DNA of 64,000 bases from an uncultured Hungatella sp. (lineage in GTDB: Bacteria; Bacillota; Clostridia; Lachnospirales; Lachnospiraceae): contig CATLBR010000018.1 in NCBI GenBank assembly GCA_949879795.1, positions 1-64,000 on the forward strand. The letters are read 5' to 3'. Shown here piece after piece: positions 55,146 through 64,000 of the stretch. Position numbers and translations under genes: made by a program. Under the pieces are notes generated by a model. The model did no database searches. It was given only the letters and a program-made list of their open reading frames with translations, and was not told the origin of the DNA. Within the stretch, counting starts at the first letter, position 1, and each line of letters opens with the position of its first letter.

Positions 55146-57854
55146 ATGAAAAATAAACTGGTGTTGATTGACGGACACAGTATTTTGAACAGAGCCTTCT
55201 ACGGAGTGCCGGAGCTGACTAACTCCGAGGGACTTCACACCAATGGAGTATTTGGTTTTTTAAATATCATGTTTAAAATTCTTGAGGAGGAAGAAGCAGA
55301 TCATCTGGCGGTGGCTTTTGATCTGAGCGAGCCCACATTCCGGCACAAGATGTACGAGAAGTACAAGGGGACCCGCAAACCCATGCCTCAGGAGCTGGCA
55401 GAGCAGGTGCCTCTCATGAAGGAGGTGCTGGGAGCTATGGGAATTCCCATTATGACTCTGGCAGGATATGAGGCGGATGATATTCTGGGAACTCTGGCTA
55501 AGAAGAACGCGGCGGCGGGGGTGGAGGTTTCCATCGTGTCGGGCGACAGAGATCTTTTACAGCTGGCAGATGAGCATATTAAGATTCGCATCCCTAAGAC
55601 CAGCAGAGGGACCACTGTGGTGAAGGACTATTATCCTGCCGATGTAAAGGCGGAGTATCAGGTGACACCTTTGGAATTTATTGATGTGAAGGCTCTCATG
55701 GGGGATCAGTCCGACAACATTCCAGGTGTTCCTTCCATCGGGGAAAAGACTGCTACCAGCCTGATCGCGGCTTATGGGAGTATTGAGAATGCCTATGCCC
55801 ATCTGTCGGAGATCAAGCCGCCCAGGGCCCAGAAGGCATTGGGAGAGCATTATGATATGGCGCAGATGAGTAAGGAACTGGCTGCGATCTGTATCGATTG
55901 TCCGATTGAATTTTCCTATGAGGATATGGAGATCGGGAATCTGTACACCCAGGAGGCCTACGAGTATATGAAGAGACTGGAGTTTAAGTCTTTTCTGGCC
56001 AGATTTGACGCAGGTGGCATGAAGACTCCCAAGGTGGAAGAGCATTTTAAGGTTATTGCGGATTTTGGCGAGGCGGAGGAAATTTTCAAAAGGGCTTCTC
56101 AGGCCGAGAGGATAGGGTTTCAGCTGTTGATCGAGAAGGGGCAGGTTATGGGGGCGGCCCTCTGTTTTGGCGAGGAGGATTGTTATGCCATATCGGCTCA
56201 GGGATTCTTGACCGGGGAGTACGTGGCCGGACGGGTCAGGGAGCTGGCAGAGAAGTCAGTGGGAGACGGTGAGTCCGGCCGGGGGACGGATGCAGGGGGA
56301 GAGACGGATGAGGCGGGCGGCATGGGAAGATGTGCCACACTGAATCTCAAGGTTCAGCTGCCTTTTTTGCAGCTGGGGGAGGAGTCGGGAGTTATGGACG
56401 CAGGAGTGGCGGGATACCTTCTGAACCCTCTTAAGGATACTTATGATTATGATGATCTGGCCAGGGATTACCTGGGAATGACTGTGGCCTCCAAGGAGGA
56501 CCTTCTGGGAAAGAAAGCCCTGGTGGGTGATATGCTCATGTGGGGGGACGAAAAGGCAGGGATATGTGCCTGCTATATGGGATATATTGCCTGGAAGTCT
56601 GCGGGGGTTCTGGAATCTAAACTTAAGGATATGGACATGTGGAGTCTGTTTGCGGAGGTGGAAATGCCTCTGATCTACAGTCTGTACCGCATGGAACAGG
56701 CGGGAATTCGGGTGGAGAAAGAGAGGCTCAAGGAATACGGCGATGAGCTTAAGGTAAAGACACTGGCTTTGGAGGGGGAGATCTTTGAACTGGCAGGGGA
56801 GAGATTTAATATTAATTCCCCCAAACAGCTGGGAGAGGTTTTATTTGACCACATGAAGCTGCCCCATGGGAAGAAGACCAAGACAGGGTACTCCACGGCG
56901 GCGGATGTGCTGGAGAAACTGGCGGGAGATTACCCTGTGGTCAGAAAGATCTTGGATTATCGGCAGCTTACCAAACTGAATTCTACCTATGCCGAGGGAC
57001 TTTACGGGTTTATCCGGGAGGACGGAAGGATCCACGGCACCTTTAATCAGACGATTACGGCTACAGGGCGGATCAGCAGCACGGAGCCTAATCTCCAGAA
57101 TATTCCCGTGCGTATGGAGCTGGGAAGGCAGATCCGCAAGATTTTTGTGCCGGAGGACGGATTTGTGTTTGTGGATGCAGATTATTCCCAGATTGAGCTG
57201 AGAGTTCTGGCCCACATGTCAGGGGACGAGAGGCTCATCGAGGCTTACAGGCAGGCTCAGGATATTCATGCCATTACGGCCTCCCAGGTGTTCCATATCC
57301 CCCTGGACCAGGTGACAGCTTTGCAGAGGCGCAATGCCAAAGCGGTGAATTTTGGGATCGTCTATGGAATCAGTGCCTTCGGACTGAGCGAGGACTTGAG
57401 TATCAGCCGCCAGGAGGCAGTAGATTATATTGAGAAATATTTTGAGACTTACCCGGGCGTAAAATCATTTTTGGACAGACAGGTGGAAGAGGGGAAAGAA
57501 AAGGGATATGTGACTACCATGTTTAAGCGGCGCAGGCCGATTCCGGAACTGAAATCCGGTAATTATATGCAGCGATCTTTCGGGGAGCGGGTGGCTATGA
57601 ATTCTCCCATTCAGGGAACCGCGGCGGATATTATGAAGATTGCCATGATCGGGGTGGACCGGGAACTGAGAAAGAGAGGACTCCGATCCAGGATCGTTCT
57701 GCAGGTACACGATGAGCTTCTGGTGGAGACCTGGAAACAGGAGCTTGCAGAGGTGACGGAGATTCTGGAGACAAAGATGAAGGGAGCGGCTGACTTAAAG
57801 GTATCTCTGGAGGTGGAGGCCCACGAGGGGGACAGCTGGTATGACGCGAAGTAG
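55146..57854 (+). CDS. polA: DNA polymerase I
   Basis: 5'-3' exonuclease motifs (GYEADDILGTLA) and polymerase motifs DADYSQIELRVLAHMSGD, QVHDELLVE. Confidence 0.97.
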   Translation: MKNKLVLIDGHSILNRAFYGVPELTNSEGLHTNGVFGFLNIMFKILEEEEADHLAVAFDLSEPTFRHKMYEKYKGTRKPMPQELAEQVPLMKEVLGAMGIPIMTLAGYEADDILGTLAKKNAAAGVEVSIVSGDRDLLQLADEHIKIRIPKTSRGTTVVKDYYPADVKAEYQVTPLEFIDVKALMGDQSDNIPGVPSIGEKTATSLIAAYGSIENAYAHLSEIKPPRAQKALGEHYDMAQMSKELAAICIDCPIEFSYEDMEIGNLYTQEAYEYMKRLEFKSFLARFDAGGMKTPKVEEHFKVIADFGEAEEIFKRASQAERIGFQLLIEKGQVMGAALCFGEEDCYAISAQGFLTGEYVAGRVRELAEKSVGDGESGRGTDAGGETDEAGGMGRCATLNLKVQLPFLQLGEESGVMDAGVAGYLLNPLKDTYDYDDLARDYLGMTVASKEDLLGKKALVGDMLMWGDEKAGICACYMGYIAWKSAGVLESKLKDMDMWSLFAEVEMPLIYSLYRMEQAGIRVEKERLKEYGDELKVKTLALEGEIFELAGERFNINSPKQLGEVLFDHMKLPHGKKTKTGYSTAADVLEKLAGDYPVVRKILDYRQLTKLNSTYAEGLYGFIREDGRIHGTFNQTITATGRISSTEPNLQNIPVRMELGRQIRKIFVPEDGFVFVDADYSQIELRVLAHMSGDERLIEAYRQAQDIHAITASQVFHIPLDQVTALQRRNAKAVNFGIVYGISAFGLSEDLSISRQEAVDYIEKYFETYPGVKSFLDRQVEEGKEKGYVTTMFKRRRPIPELKSGNYMQRSFGERVAMNSPIQGTAADIMKIAMIGVDRELRKRGLRSRIVLQVHDELLVETWKQELAEVTEILETKMKGAADLKVSLEVEAHEGDSWYDAK

Positions 57855-58461
57855 AAGGGACGATAACCGACTGATCGCCCTCACCGGCGGGGTAGGATCG
57901 GGTAAAAGCAGGATTTTGGAACTTCTGAGACAGGAATATGGAGCAGAGGTGATCCAGACGGATCTGGTGGCCAGAGAGCTGGAAGAACCAGGACAGCAGG
58001 GTTATCTGGCTCTCACTCAGGCCTTTGGCCGGGAGCTGGCGGGGGATGACGGATATTTGAAAAGGGATGCGCTGGCCGCCATGATCTTTGGCGACGAAGA
58101 AGTGAGAAGGAGAGTAAACGGCCTGATTCATCCACTGGTATGGGAGAGAGTAAAAAAATGGTCGGAGGAGTTCTCCTCTTCTATAATGGTGGTGGAATCA
58201 GCCGTTCTTCCTGAAAATCCAGGTGACTTTTTTGATGAAGTGTGGTATGTTTATACCTTGAGAGAGAAAAGGATCCGCCGGCTGACAGAGAGCAGGGGGT
58301 ATTCTGAGGAGCGATGCCTGAGGATGATGGAAGGCCAGGCATCAGAAGAAGAATTTCGGAAATCTGCCAGCCATGTCATCGACAACAACGGTTCTATGGA
58401 GGATGTGAGGAGACAGGTGGAGGCAATTATCAAGATGGATAAGGAAGAACCCAGACGATGA
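57841..58461 (+). CDS. coaE: Dephospho-CoA kinase
   Basis: IALTGGVGSGKSRILELL...QTDLVARELEEPGQ; overlaps polA end. Confidence 0.93.
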   Translation: MTRSRRDDNRLIALTGGVGSGKSRILELLRQEYGAEVIQTDLVARELEEPGQQGYLALTQAFGRELAGDDGYLKRDALAAMIFGDEEVRRRVNGLIHPLVWERVKKWSEEFSSSIMVVESAVLPENPGDFFDEVWYVYTLREKRIRRLTESRGYSEERCLRMMEGQASEEEFRKSASHVIDNNGSMEDVRRQVEAIIKMDKEEPRR

Positions 58462-59255
58462 GATTAGTGAGTATTGCCAGCGGAAGCAGCGGAAATTGTA
58501 TTTATGTAGGAACGGAGAACACCCATATCCTGGTGGATGCAGGGATCAGCAATAAGAGGATCGAGCAGGGACTGAATGAGATAGGGATCAAGGGAAGCGA
58601 ACTGGACGGGGTCGTCATCACCCACGAACATTCGGATCATGTAAAAGGTCTGGGAGTTCTGGCCAGAAAGTACGGGATACCCGTCTATGCCACCAGTGAG
58701 ACTCTGGATGAGATCGGAGAGATGAAGTATCTGGGAGAGTATCCGAAGGAGCTGTTCTGTCCGGTTCTGCCGGATGTGGAGTTTTCTGTGGGGGATATGG
58801 AGATAAAGCCTTTTTCTATCGACCACGACGCGGCCAATCCGGTGGCTTACCGTATCCGTCACGGCCATAAGTCTGTGGCGGTGGCCACGGATATGGGACA
58901 TTTTGATCAGTACATCATCGACCATCTTCAGGGTCTGGATGCCCTTCTTCTGGAGTCAAACCATGATGTGCGGATGCTTGAGACAGGCCCATACCCCTAC
59001 TATCTGAAACGAAGAATCCTCAGCGACCATGGACATCTGTCCAACGACAATGCAGGGCGGCTGCTGAACTACATACTTCATGACCACATGAAGCATATTT
59101 TCCTGGGACATCTGAGCAAGGAGAACAACTTTGAAGAGCTGGCCTGGGAGACTGTGAAGTTGGAGATTGACCAGGGGGATCACGGATATAGGGCCAGAGA
59201 CTTTTCGATCTCAGTGGCCAGCCGGGACATGATGTCGGAGATTATTAACTTGTAA
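58458..59255 (+). CDS. MBL-fold metallohydrolase (YycJ/WalJ-like)
   Basis: MRLVSIASGSSGNCIYVGTENTHILVDAGIS...THEHSDHVKGLG. Confidence 0.93.
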   Translation: MRLVSIASGSSGNCIYVGTENTHILVDAGISNKRIEQGLNEIGIKGSELDGVVITHEHSDHVKGLGVLARKYGIPVYATSETLDEIGEMKYLGEYPKELFCPVLPDVEFSVGDMEIKPFSIDHDAANPVAYRIRHGHKSVAVATDMGHFDQYIIDHLQGLDALLLESNHDVRMLETGPYPYYLKRRILSDHGHLSNDNAGRLLNYILHDHMKHIFLGHLSKENNFEELAWETVKLEIDQGDHGYRARDFSISVASRDMMSEIINL

Positions 59256-59269
59256 ATAAGGAGATTGTT

Positions 59270-59542
59270 ATGAATAAGATTATTATTACGGTAGTGGGAA
59301 AAGACACGGTGGGAATCATCGCCAAGGTGTGTACTTATCTGGCGGAGAATCAGGTGAATATTCTGGATATCTCACAGACAATCGTACAGGAGTTTTTCAA
59401 TATGATGATGATTGTAGACATGGACAAATCTTTAAAACCGTTTGAGACTGTGTCCTCCGATCTGGAGAAGCTGGGGGAGGAGATCGGTGTCCGCATCAAG
59501 TGTCAGAGAGAAGAGATTTTTACAAAGATGCACCGGATTTAA
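59270..59542 (+). CDS. ACT domain protein (UPF0237)
   Basis: [51 protein letters not shown]. Confidence 0.93.
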   Translation: MNKIIITVVGKDTVGIIAKVCTYLAENQVNILDISQTIVQEFFNMMMIVDMDKSLKPFETVSSDLEKLGEEIGVRIKCQREEIFTKMHRI

Positions 59543-59580
59543 ACACGTTCAACAATGGCGAGAGGAATGGAGAATATCAT

Positions 59581-60945
59581 ATGTTAAATATGTTTGAGGT
59601 CATTGAGACCAACAATATGATCGAGCATGAAAGGCTGGATGTCCGGACCATCACCATGGGCATCAGCCTTTTGGACTGCTGTGACAGCGATTTGGATCTG
59701 CTCAATGAAAAGATTTATAAGAAGATTACAGCCATGGCAAAAGACCTGGTGTCCACCGGGGAGGCCATAGCCAGGGATTTCGGGGTGCCGATTGTCAATA
59801 AACGGATCTCGGTCACTCCCATCGCTCTGGTGGGAGGCTGTGCCTGTAAGACACCTGAGGATTTTGTCACCATAGCCAGGACTCTGGACAGGGCGGCAAA
59901 AGAAGTGGGGGTTAATTTCCTGGGAGGTTATTCGGCCCTGGTGAGCAAAGGGATGACCACGGCTGACGAGAATCTGATTCGCTCTATCCCCCAGGCATTG
60001 GCACAAACCGAGCGGGTGTGCAGTTCTGTGAATGTAGGGTCTACCAAGACAGGACTGAATATGGATGCGGTGAACCTGATGGGACAGATGATCAAAGCCA
60101 CGGCGGAGGCTACGAAAGACCAGGATTCTCTGGGGTGTGCCAAGCTGGTGGTATTCTGCAACGCGCCGGACGACAATCCCTTTATGGCAGGGGCCTTCCA
60201 CGGTGTGACAGAGGCCGACGCCATCATCAACGTAGGAGTCAGCGGTCCGGGTGTGGTGAAAGTGGCTCTGGAGGAGGCCAGGGGAAAGAACTTTGAGGTG
60301 CTGTGTGAGACCATCAAGAAGACAGCCTTCAAGATCACCCGGGTGGGACAGCTGGTGGCTCAGGAGGCTTCCAGGCGTCTGGGGATTCCCTTCGGCATTA
60401 TCGATCTGTCTCTGGCGCCCACACCTGCGGTGGGAGACAGCGTGGCCGAGATTCTGGAAGAGATCGGCTTGGAGCGCGTGGGCGCGCCGGGAACCACGGC
60501 AGCTCTGGCCATGCTCAACGATCAGGTCAAAAAGGGCGGGATCATGGCTTCATCTTATGTAGGCGGTTTAAGCGGCGCTTTTATTCCGGTGAGTGAGGAC
60601 CAGGGAATGATCGACGCGGTGTCCATGGGGGCCCTGACCCTGGAAAAACTGGAGGCGATGACTTGTGTGTGCTCTGTAGGTCTGGACATGATCGCCATTC
60701 CGGGCAGCACTGCCGCCGCTACGCTTGCGGGGATTATCGCGGACGAGGCGGCTATCGGGATGATCAATCAGAAGACTACGGCAGTGCGGCTCATCCCGGT
60801 GATCGGAAAAGATGTGGGGGATACGGTAGAGTTTGGAGGTCTCCTGGGATACGCGCCGGTGATGCCGGTGAATCCTTACTCCTGCGAGAAGTTTGTAAAC
60901 CGCGGAGGGAGGATTCCTGCGCCGGTGCACAGCTTTAAAAATTAA
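59581..60945 (+). CDS. PFL-like family protein (UPF0210/DUF711)
   Basis: [29 protein letters not shown]; conserved linkage to UPF0237 ACT protein. Confidence 0.93.
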   Translation: MLNMFEVIETNNMIEHERLDVRTITMGISLLDCCDSDLDLLNEKIYKKITAMAKDLVSTGEAIARDFGVPIVNKRISVTPIALVGGCACKTPEDFVTIARTLDRAAKEVGVNFLGGYSALVSKGMTTADENLIRSIPQALAQTERVCSSVNVGSTKTGLNMDAVNLMGQMIKATAEATKDQDSLGCAKLVVFCNAPDDNPFMAGAFHGVTEADAIINVGVSGPGVVKVALEEARGKNFEVLCETIKKTAFKITRVGQLVAQEASRRLGIPFGIIDLSLAPTPAVGDSVAEILEEIGLERVGAPGTTAALAMLNDQVKKGGIMASSYVGGLSGAFIPVSEDQGMIDAVSMGALTLEKLEAMTCVCSVGLDMIAIPGSTAAATLAGIIADEAAIGMINQKTTAVRLIPVIGKDVGDTVEFGGLLGYAPVMPVNPYSCEKFVNRGGRIPAPVHSFKN

Positions 60946-61015
60946 TCCTGCGCCAAGGGAAAGAGTATCCAGTCATATTCTCGGCTCCTTCGGGACAGCC
61001 GGATTGAAGAAAAGA

Positions 61016-61038
61016 GGTAAGCCTGGCGACGGCTTACC
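61016..61038 (+). terminator. Rho-independent terminator
   Basis: GGTAAGCC-tggcgac-GGCTTACC-TTTTTT. Confidence 0.85.
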
Positions 61039-61150
61039 TTTTTTGTCTGCTGTTTAGTTTTCCGAATGAGAATTTACGACATGTTTCAGACTTTCTGCAG
61101 CATCGGGGTTGAAAATGACAGGCGAAAGTGTAAGATAAAGATGTGGAGGT

Positions 61151-61861
61151 ATGGCTGTGATCAAAGTAGCTGTCTGCGATGACGAAACGGTTATGTGTGA
61201 AAAAATAAAGCATATGGTATCTTCATTCCTGGATCGGCATAAGGAGACATACACAGTGGTCTGCTATGGCAACGGAGTCCGGCTGCTCCTCTCCCCGGCG
61301 GACTATGATCTGATCTTTCTGGATATCCAGATGCCTGGAATGGACGGGATGACAGTGGCAGGGAAACTGCGGGAAAAAGGATTTGACGGAGTTCTTATTT
61401 TTGTCACGGTGGCGAAAGAGTACATGCCTGATGCCTTTTCGGTGGAAGCCGCAGACTATCTGTGCAAGCCGGTCGACCGAAGGCGCCTGGAGGCGGCTCT
61501 GGAGCGGAGCCTGAAACGTCTTAAGTCAAGAGACGAGAAAAGCATCGTCATTCAGACCGTGAACTGGTGCAGGAGTATAAGGGTCAGGGACATCTATTAC
61601 TGCGAGGTTATTGATCGGAAGATCTATATTCACACCAGAGACGGAGTCATGGATTATTACGGGAAGATGAGAGAACTGGAAAAGAAAGCAGGTTCCTGGC
61701 TGTTCAAGTGCCACCGAAGTTATCTGCTCAATCTGGACTATCTGTCGGAATACCGAAACGGGACGGTGATCTTGGAAAACGGGGAGCAGATTCCCGTGGC
61801 AAAAAGCTGTCATCAGGCTTTGATGGAGCGGATGATGGAATATATGGACGAGGAGGCGTGA
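61151..61861 (+). CDS. LytTR-family response regulator
   Basis: VAVCDDETVMCEKI...FLDIQMPGMDGMTVA; LytTR DNA-binding C-terminus (KCHRSYLLNLDYL). Confidence 0.93.
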   Translation: MAVIKVAVCDDETVMCEKIKHMVSSFLDRHKETYTVVCYGNGVRLLLSPADYDLIFLDIQMPGMDGMTVAGKLREKGFDGVLIFVTVAKEYMPDAFSVEAADYLCKPVDRRRLEAALERSLKRLKSRDEKSIVIQTVNWCRSIRVRDIYYCEVIDRKIYIHTRDGVMDYYGKMRELEKKAGSWLFKCHRSYLLNLDYLSEYRNGTVILENGEQIPVAKSCHQALMERMMEYMDEEA

Positions 61862-63222
61862 GAAAATTGATACCGTGGGAATGGTATCTTCAATGGTATA
61901 TTTTGTGGCCGCTTGCCCTGGGATACGGAGCTATACCCCTCATCCTGGCCTTTTTTTTCTGCCGTTTCTGCCAGACGTCTGTCAGGTGGCCTGTCAGCGT
62001 GGTTTATGTGGCGCTGTCATGTGTTCTGACAATAGGTGAAAACATATTTGGCATGAAAGGCAGTCTGGGGCTGGTGCTGGAAGTATTGCTCCTCGCCGTG
62101 TGGGGAAGGGTGTGTCTGAAAGAAAGCAGGGGCCGGTCCGTGGCGGTGGCAGTGCTGCTTCTGTCAGTGTACGGCGCCGTCAACGGTATTATCTCCTGGA
62201 TTGACCAGAGATGGTTTTTCCCTTTGATCATAAAACGGGAAATGCTCATCTGTCTGAGCGACGGGCTCAGGGAACTGATAAAGACCATATGTATGTTTGC
62301 CATTTTGACCTTTATGCTGAAAAAATTCGGAAAGGTGATGGAACAGGCTGACGAGAGGATTTTGGTCTGGCTGGCGGTTCCGGTCTTTTTTTTGACCATG
62401 GTAGAGAGAATCATACGGAATTCCGTATATGGAGATAATCTGATCATGGATATGGCATCGGGTCAGGTCAGCGCCGTCATCGACATTAACCACGGAGAGA
62501 TGTTTGTCCTTCAGATATACGCCTGTCTCTGCCTGTTTCTCACCATGCTGGCCTGCAAAAAAATCACGGCTATCCTGCAGGAGGCAGAGAGAACCCGCCT
62601 TCTGAAACAGCAGCTCAAAGCACAGGAGATTTACGTGCGGGAAGCCGAGGCGCGTCTGCAGCAGACAAGGGGCTTTCGCCACGATATAAAGAACCATCTG
62701 ACGGTGCTGTCAGAACTTTTAAAGAAGAATCAGACGGAAGAAGCCTGCAGATATCTGGAAAAGCTGGAAGAAGTTTCATCCTGCCTTTCCATGGAGGTTC
62801 AGACAGGAAATCCTGCGATCTCAGCGTTGATGGGAAGCAAGATCTCTGCCGCCGGCCAGAAGGAAATCCGGGTTCAGTGTGAGCTGATGCTGCCGGAACA
62901 CAACCGCATAAGAGATATGGATTGGTGTGTTTTGCTGTCCAACGGGATGGACAACGCCATAAAGGCCTGTGAGGCCCTTCCCAGGGAGGAGCGGCGCATC
63001 AGGGTCAAGAGCCAGAAAAAAGGCAATTTTTATCTCATCACCATGGAAAACAGCTGTGACAAAGGGCTGACAAAGGTACCCCCGGACGGAACTGGTCTTT
63101 CCAATATCAGAGCTACGGCGGCGAAATATGGAGGCAGAGTGGAAAACAGAGTTTCGGACGGCGTCTATCAGCTGAAGATGCTGTTTACAACAGAAACAGG
63201 ACATTTCACAGCAGAATCCTAG
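61858..63222 (+). CDS. GHKL-type sensor histidine kinase
   Basis: GTGA overlap start VRKLIPW; GFRHDIKNHLTVLSELL; NGMDNAIKACEALP; GTGLSNIRATAAKYGG. Confidence 0.92.
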   Translation: MRKLIPWEWYLQWYILWPLALGYGAIPLILAFFFCRFCQTSVRWPVSVVYVALSCVLTIGENIFGMKGSLGLVLEVLLLAVWGRVCLKESRGRSVAVAVLLLSVYGAVNGIISWIDQRWFFPLIIKREMLICLSDGLRELIKTICMFAILTFMLKKFGKVMEQADERILVWLAVPVFFLTMVERIIRNSVYGDNLIMDMASGQVSAVIDINHGEMFVLQIYACLCLFLTMLACKKITAILQEAERTRLLKQQLKAQEIYVREAEARLQQTRGFRHDIKNHLTVLSELLKKNQTEEACRYLEKLEEVSSCLSMEVQTGNPAISALMGSKISAAGQKEIRVQCELMLPEHNRIRDMDWCVLLSNGMDNAIKACEALPREERRIRVKSQKKGNFYLITMENSCDKGLTKVPPDGTGLSNIRATAAKYGGRVENRVSDGVYQLKMLFTTETGHFTAES

Positions 63223-63271
63223 TTTCAGGCGGCAATCCTGCCGACAGACAGGGTGAAAGGAGGGAACAACT

Positions 63272-63595
63272 ATGACAGGTATCAATCCCGTCAGTATTCC
63301 GGTGTCCGGAGGAGTCCAGGGAGTCCCTGTGTCTTCGTCCAGTCCCCGCCTGAAGGCTCTGGAACAAAAACTGGAAAAACTGAAAAAGGAAAAAGAAGAA
63401 GCTGTTCACAACAACGACAGGGACAAGAAGAGAGAGCTTGAAAAGGAGATTCAGAAAGTAGAGCAGCAGATCGAACAGCTGAAGAGGAAAGAGAAGCAGA
63501 AGAAAGAGAAGAAAGAGGAGAAAGAAGATTTCTCTGCGTATGGTCAGAAAATACCTGATTCTCAGTTGGGAAATACGATCGATCTCTATGGATGA
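63272..63595 (+). CDS. FlxA-like coiled-coil protein
   Basis: RLKALEQKLEKLKKEKEEAVHNNDRDKKRELEKEIQKVEQQIEQLKRK. Confidence 0.8.
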   Translation: MTGINPVSIPVSGGVQGVPVSSSSPRLKALEQKLEKLKKEKEEAVHNNDRDKKRELEKEIQKVEQQIEQLKRKEKQKKEKKEEKEDFSAYGQKIPDSQLGNTIDLYG

Positions 63596-63613
63596 CAAGG
63601 GATGAGGAAAGTC

Positions 63614-63656
63614 AAAAAAGATGCCGCGGCCAGGAGGCCTTGCAGGCATCTTTTTT
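63614..63656. terminator. Bidirectional Rho-independent terminator
   Basis: AAAAAAGATGCC...GGCATCTTTTTT. Confidence 0.85.
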
Positions 63657-63678
63657 CTCGGCTCAAGGGGCGGACTGT

Positions 63679-64000
63679 TCACACGGAAATATCGATATAG
63701 GTTCCCTTTTTCGGCGGCTGTGCTTCATAGGTTTCGGGGGCAGACCGGAATGTGGTCCGGGTGTTGCCGCCTGCGATATAGGTTCTTCCGCACTCGGGGC
63801 AGATATCCGTGTGGTAGGTGACAGACTGTGAGACGACTTCCTTGTCCTCTCTCTGTGCCTGAGCCCAGGCGTGGGCTACATGCTCCGCCTCGTGGGAACG
63901 GATGGCATAAGCCGCTCTTTCCGGGCTGAGTCTGGTCGGAGTTTTGAAAGAAACAGAAGGGTCGTTGGAGCCGTCCTGATACTTTCTGTTTTTACAGGTC
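63679..64000 (-). CDS. Putative zinc-binding / metalloprotease-like protein (5' end outside window)
   Basis: Minus-strand translation CKNRKYQDGSNDPSVSFKTPTRLSPERAAYAIRSHEAEHVAHAWAQAQREDKEVVSQSVTYHTDICPECGRTYIAGGNTRTTFRS...; HExxH-like HEAEHV plus CxxC; not in the ORF track. Confidence 0.7.
   Translation of the reverse strand, partial: TCKNRKYQDGSNDPSVSFKTPTRLSPERAAYAIRSHEAEHVAHAWAQAQREDKEVVSQSVTYHTDICPECGRTYIAGGNTRTTFRSAPETYEAQPPKKGTYIDISV

Overview
The window looks like a Lachnospiraceae/Clostridia chromosome segment (inferred from gene content and codon style, not tested). From left to right it contains: (1) a hairpin-rich left edge; (2) a tightly coupled four-gene defence operon of PLD-like/SNF2 helicase, DUF4391-like protein, type III Mod and type III Res; (3) a carbohydrate region with two GH1 6-phospho-beta-glucosidases, a LysR, a small helical protein, an alpha/beta hydrolase, SemiSWEET, a decayed UPF0175/DUF3368 toxin-antitoxin pair, GH32, an LplABC-like sugar ABC importer, LacI and YesL; (4) a decay island at about 24-33 kb with micropeptides, lipoproteins, a KAP NTPase remnant, a second LysR plus small-protein module, IS30 remains, lipid-anchored redox proteins and a chimeric collapsed copy of the small-protein/hydrolase/GH1 locus; (5) ADP-ribosylglycohydrolase, a ModC-like ATPase and a C39 peptidase; (6) a chemosensory cluster (cheB, cheR, cheW, cheA and three MCPs); (7) an amino-acid ABC importer, MATE, nth, a CHAP amidase, a serine recombinase, a YprB-like nuclease, polA, coaE, an MBL protein, an ACT protein, a UPF0210 protein, LytTR/GHKL regulators, FlxA-like, and a partial zinc-binding protein at the right edge. 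The most interesting signals are the augmented type III R-M operon, a roughly 107-nt structured intergenic repeat present in two inverted copies plus a fragment, a twice-occurring LysR plus small-helical-protein module with a traceable microhomology deletion product, three consecutive lipoproteins carrying normally cytoplasmic folds, and a zinc-binding-like (CZB) domain that seems to lie outside the membrane in one MCP. No tRNA, rRNA or CRISPR array was recognised.
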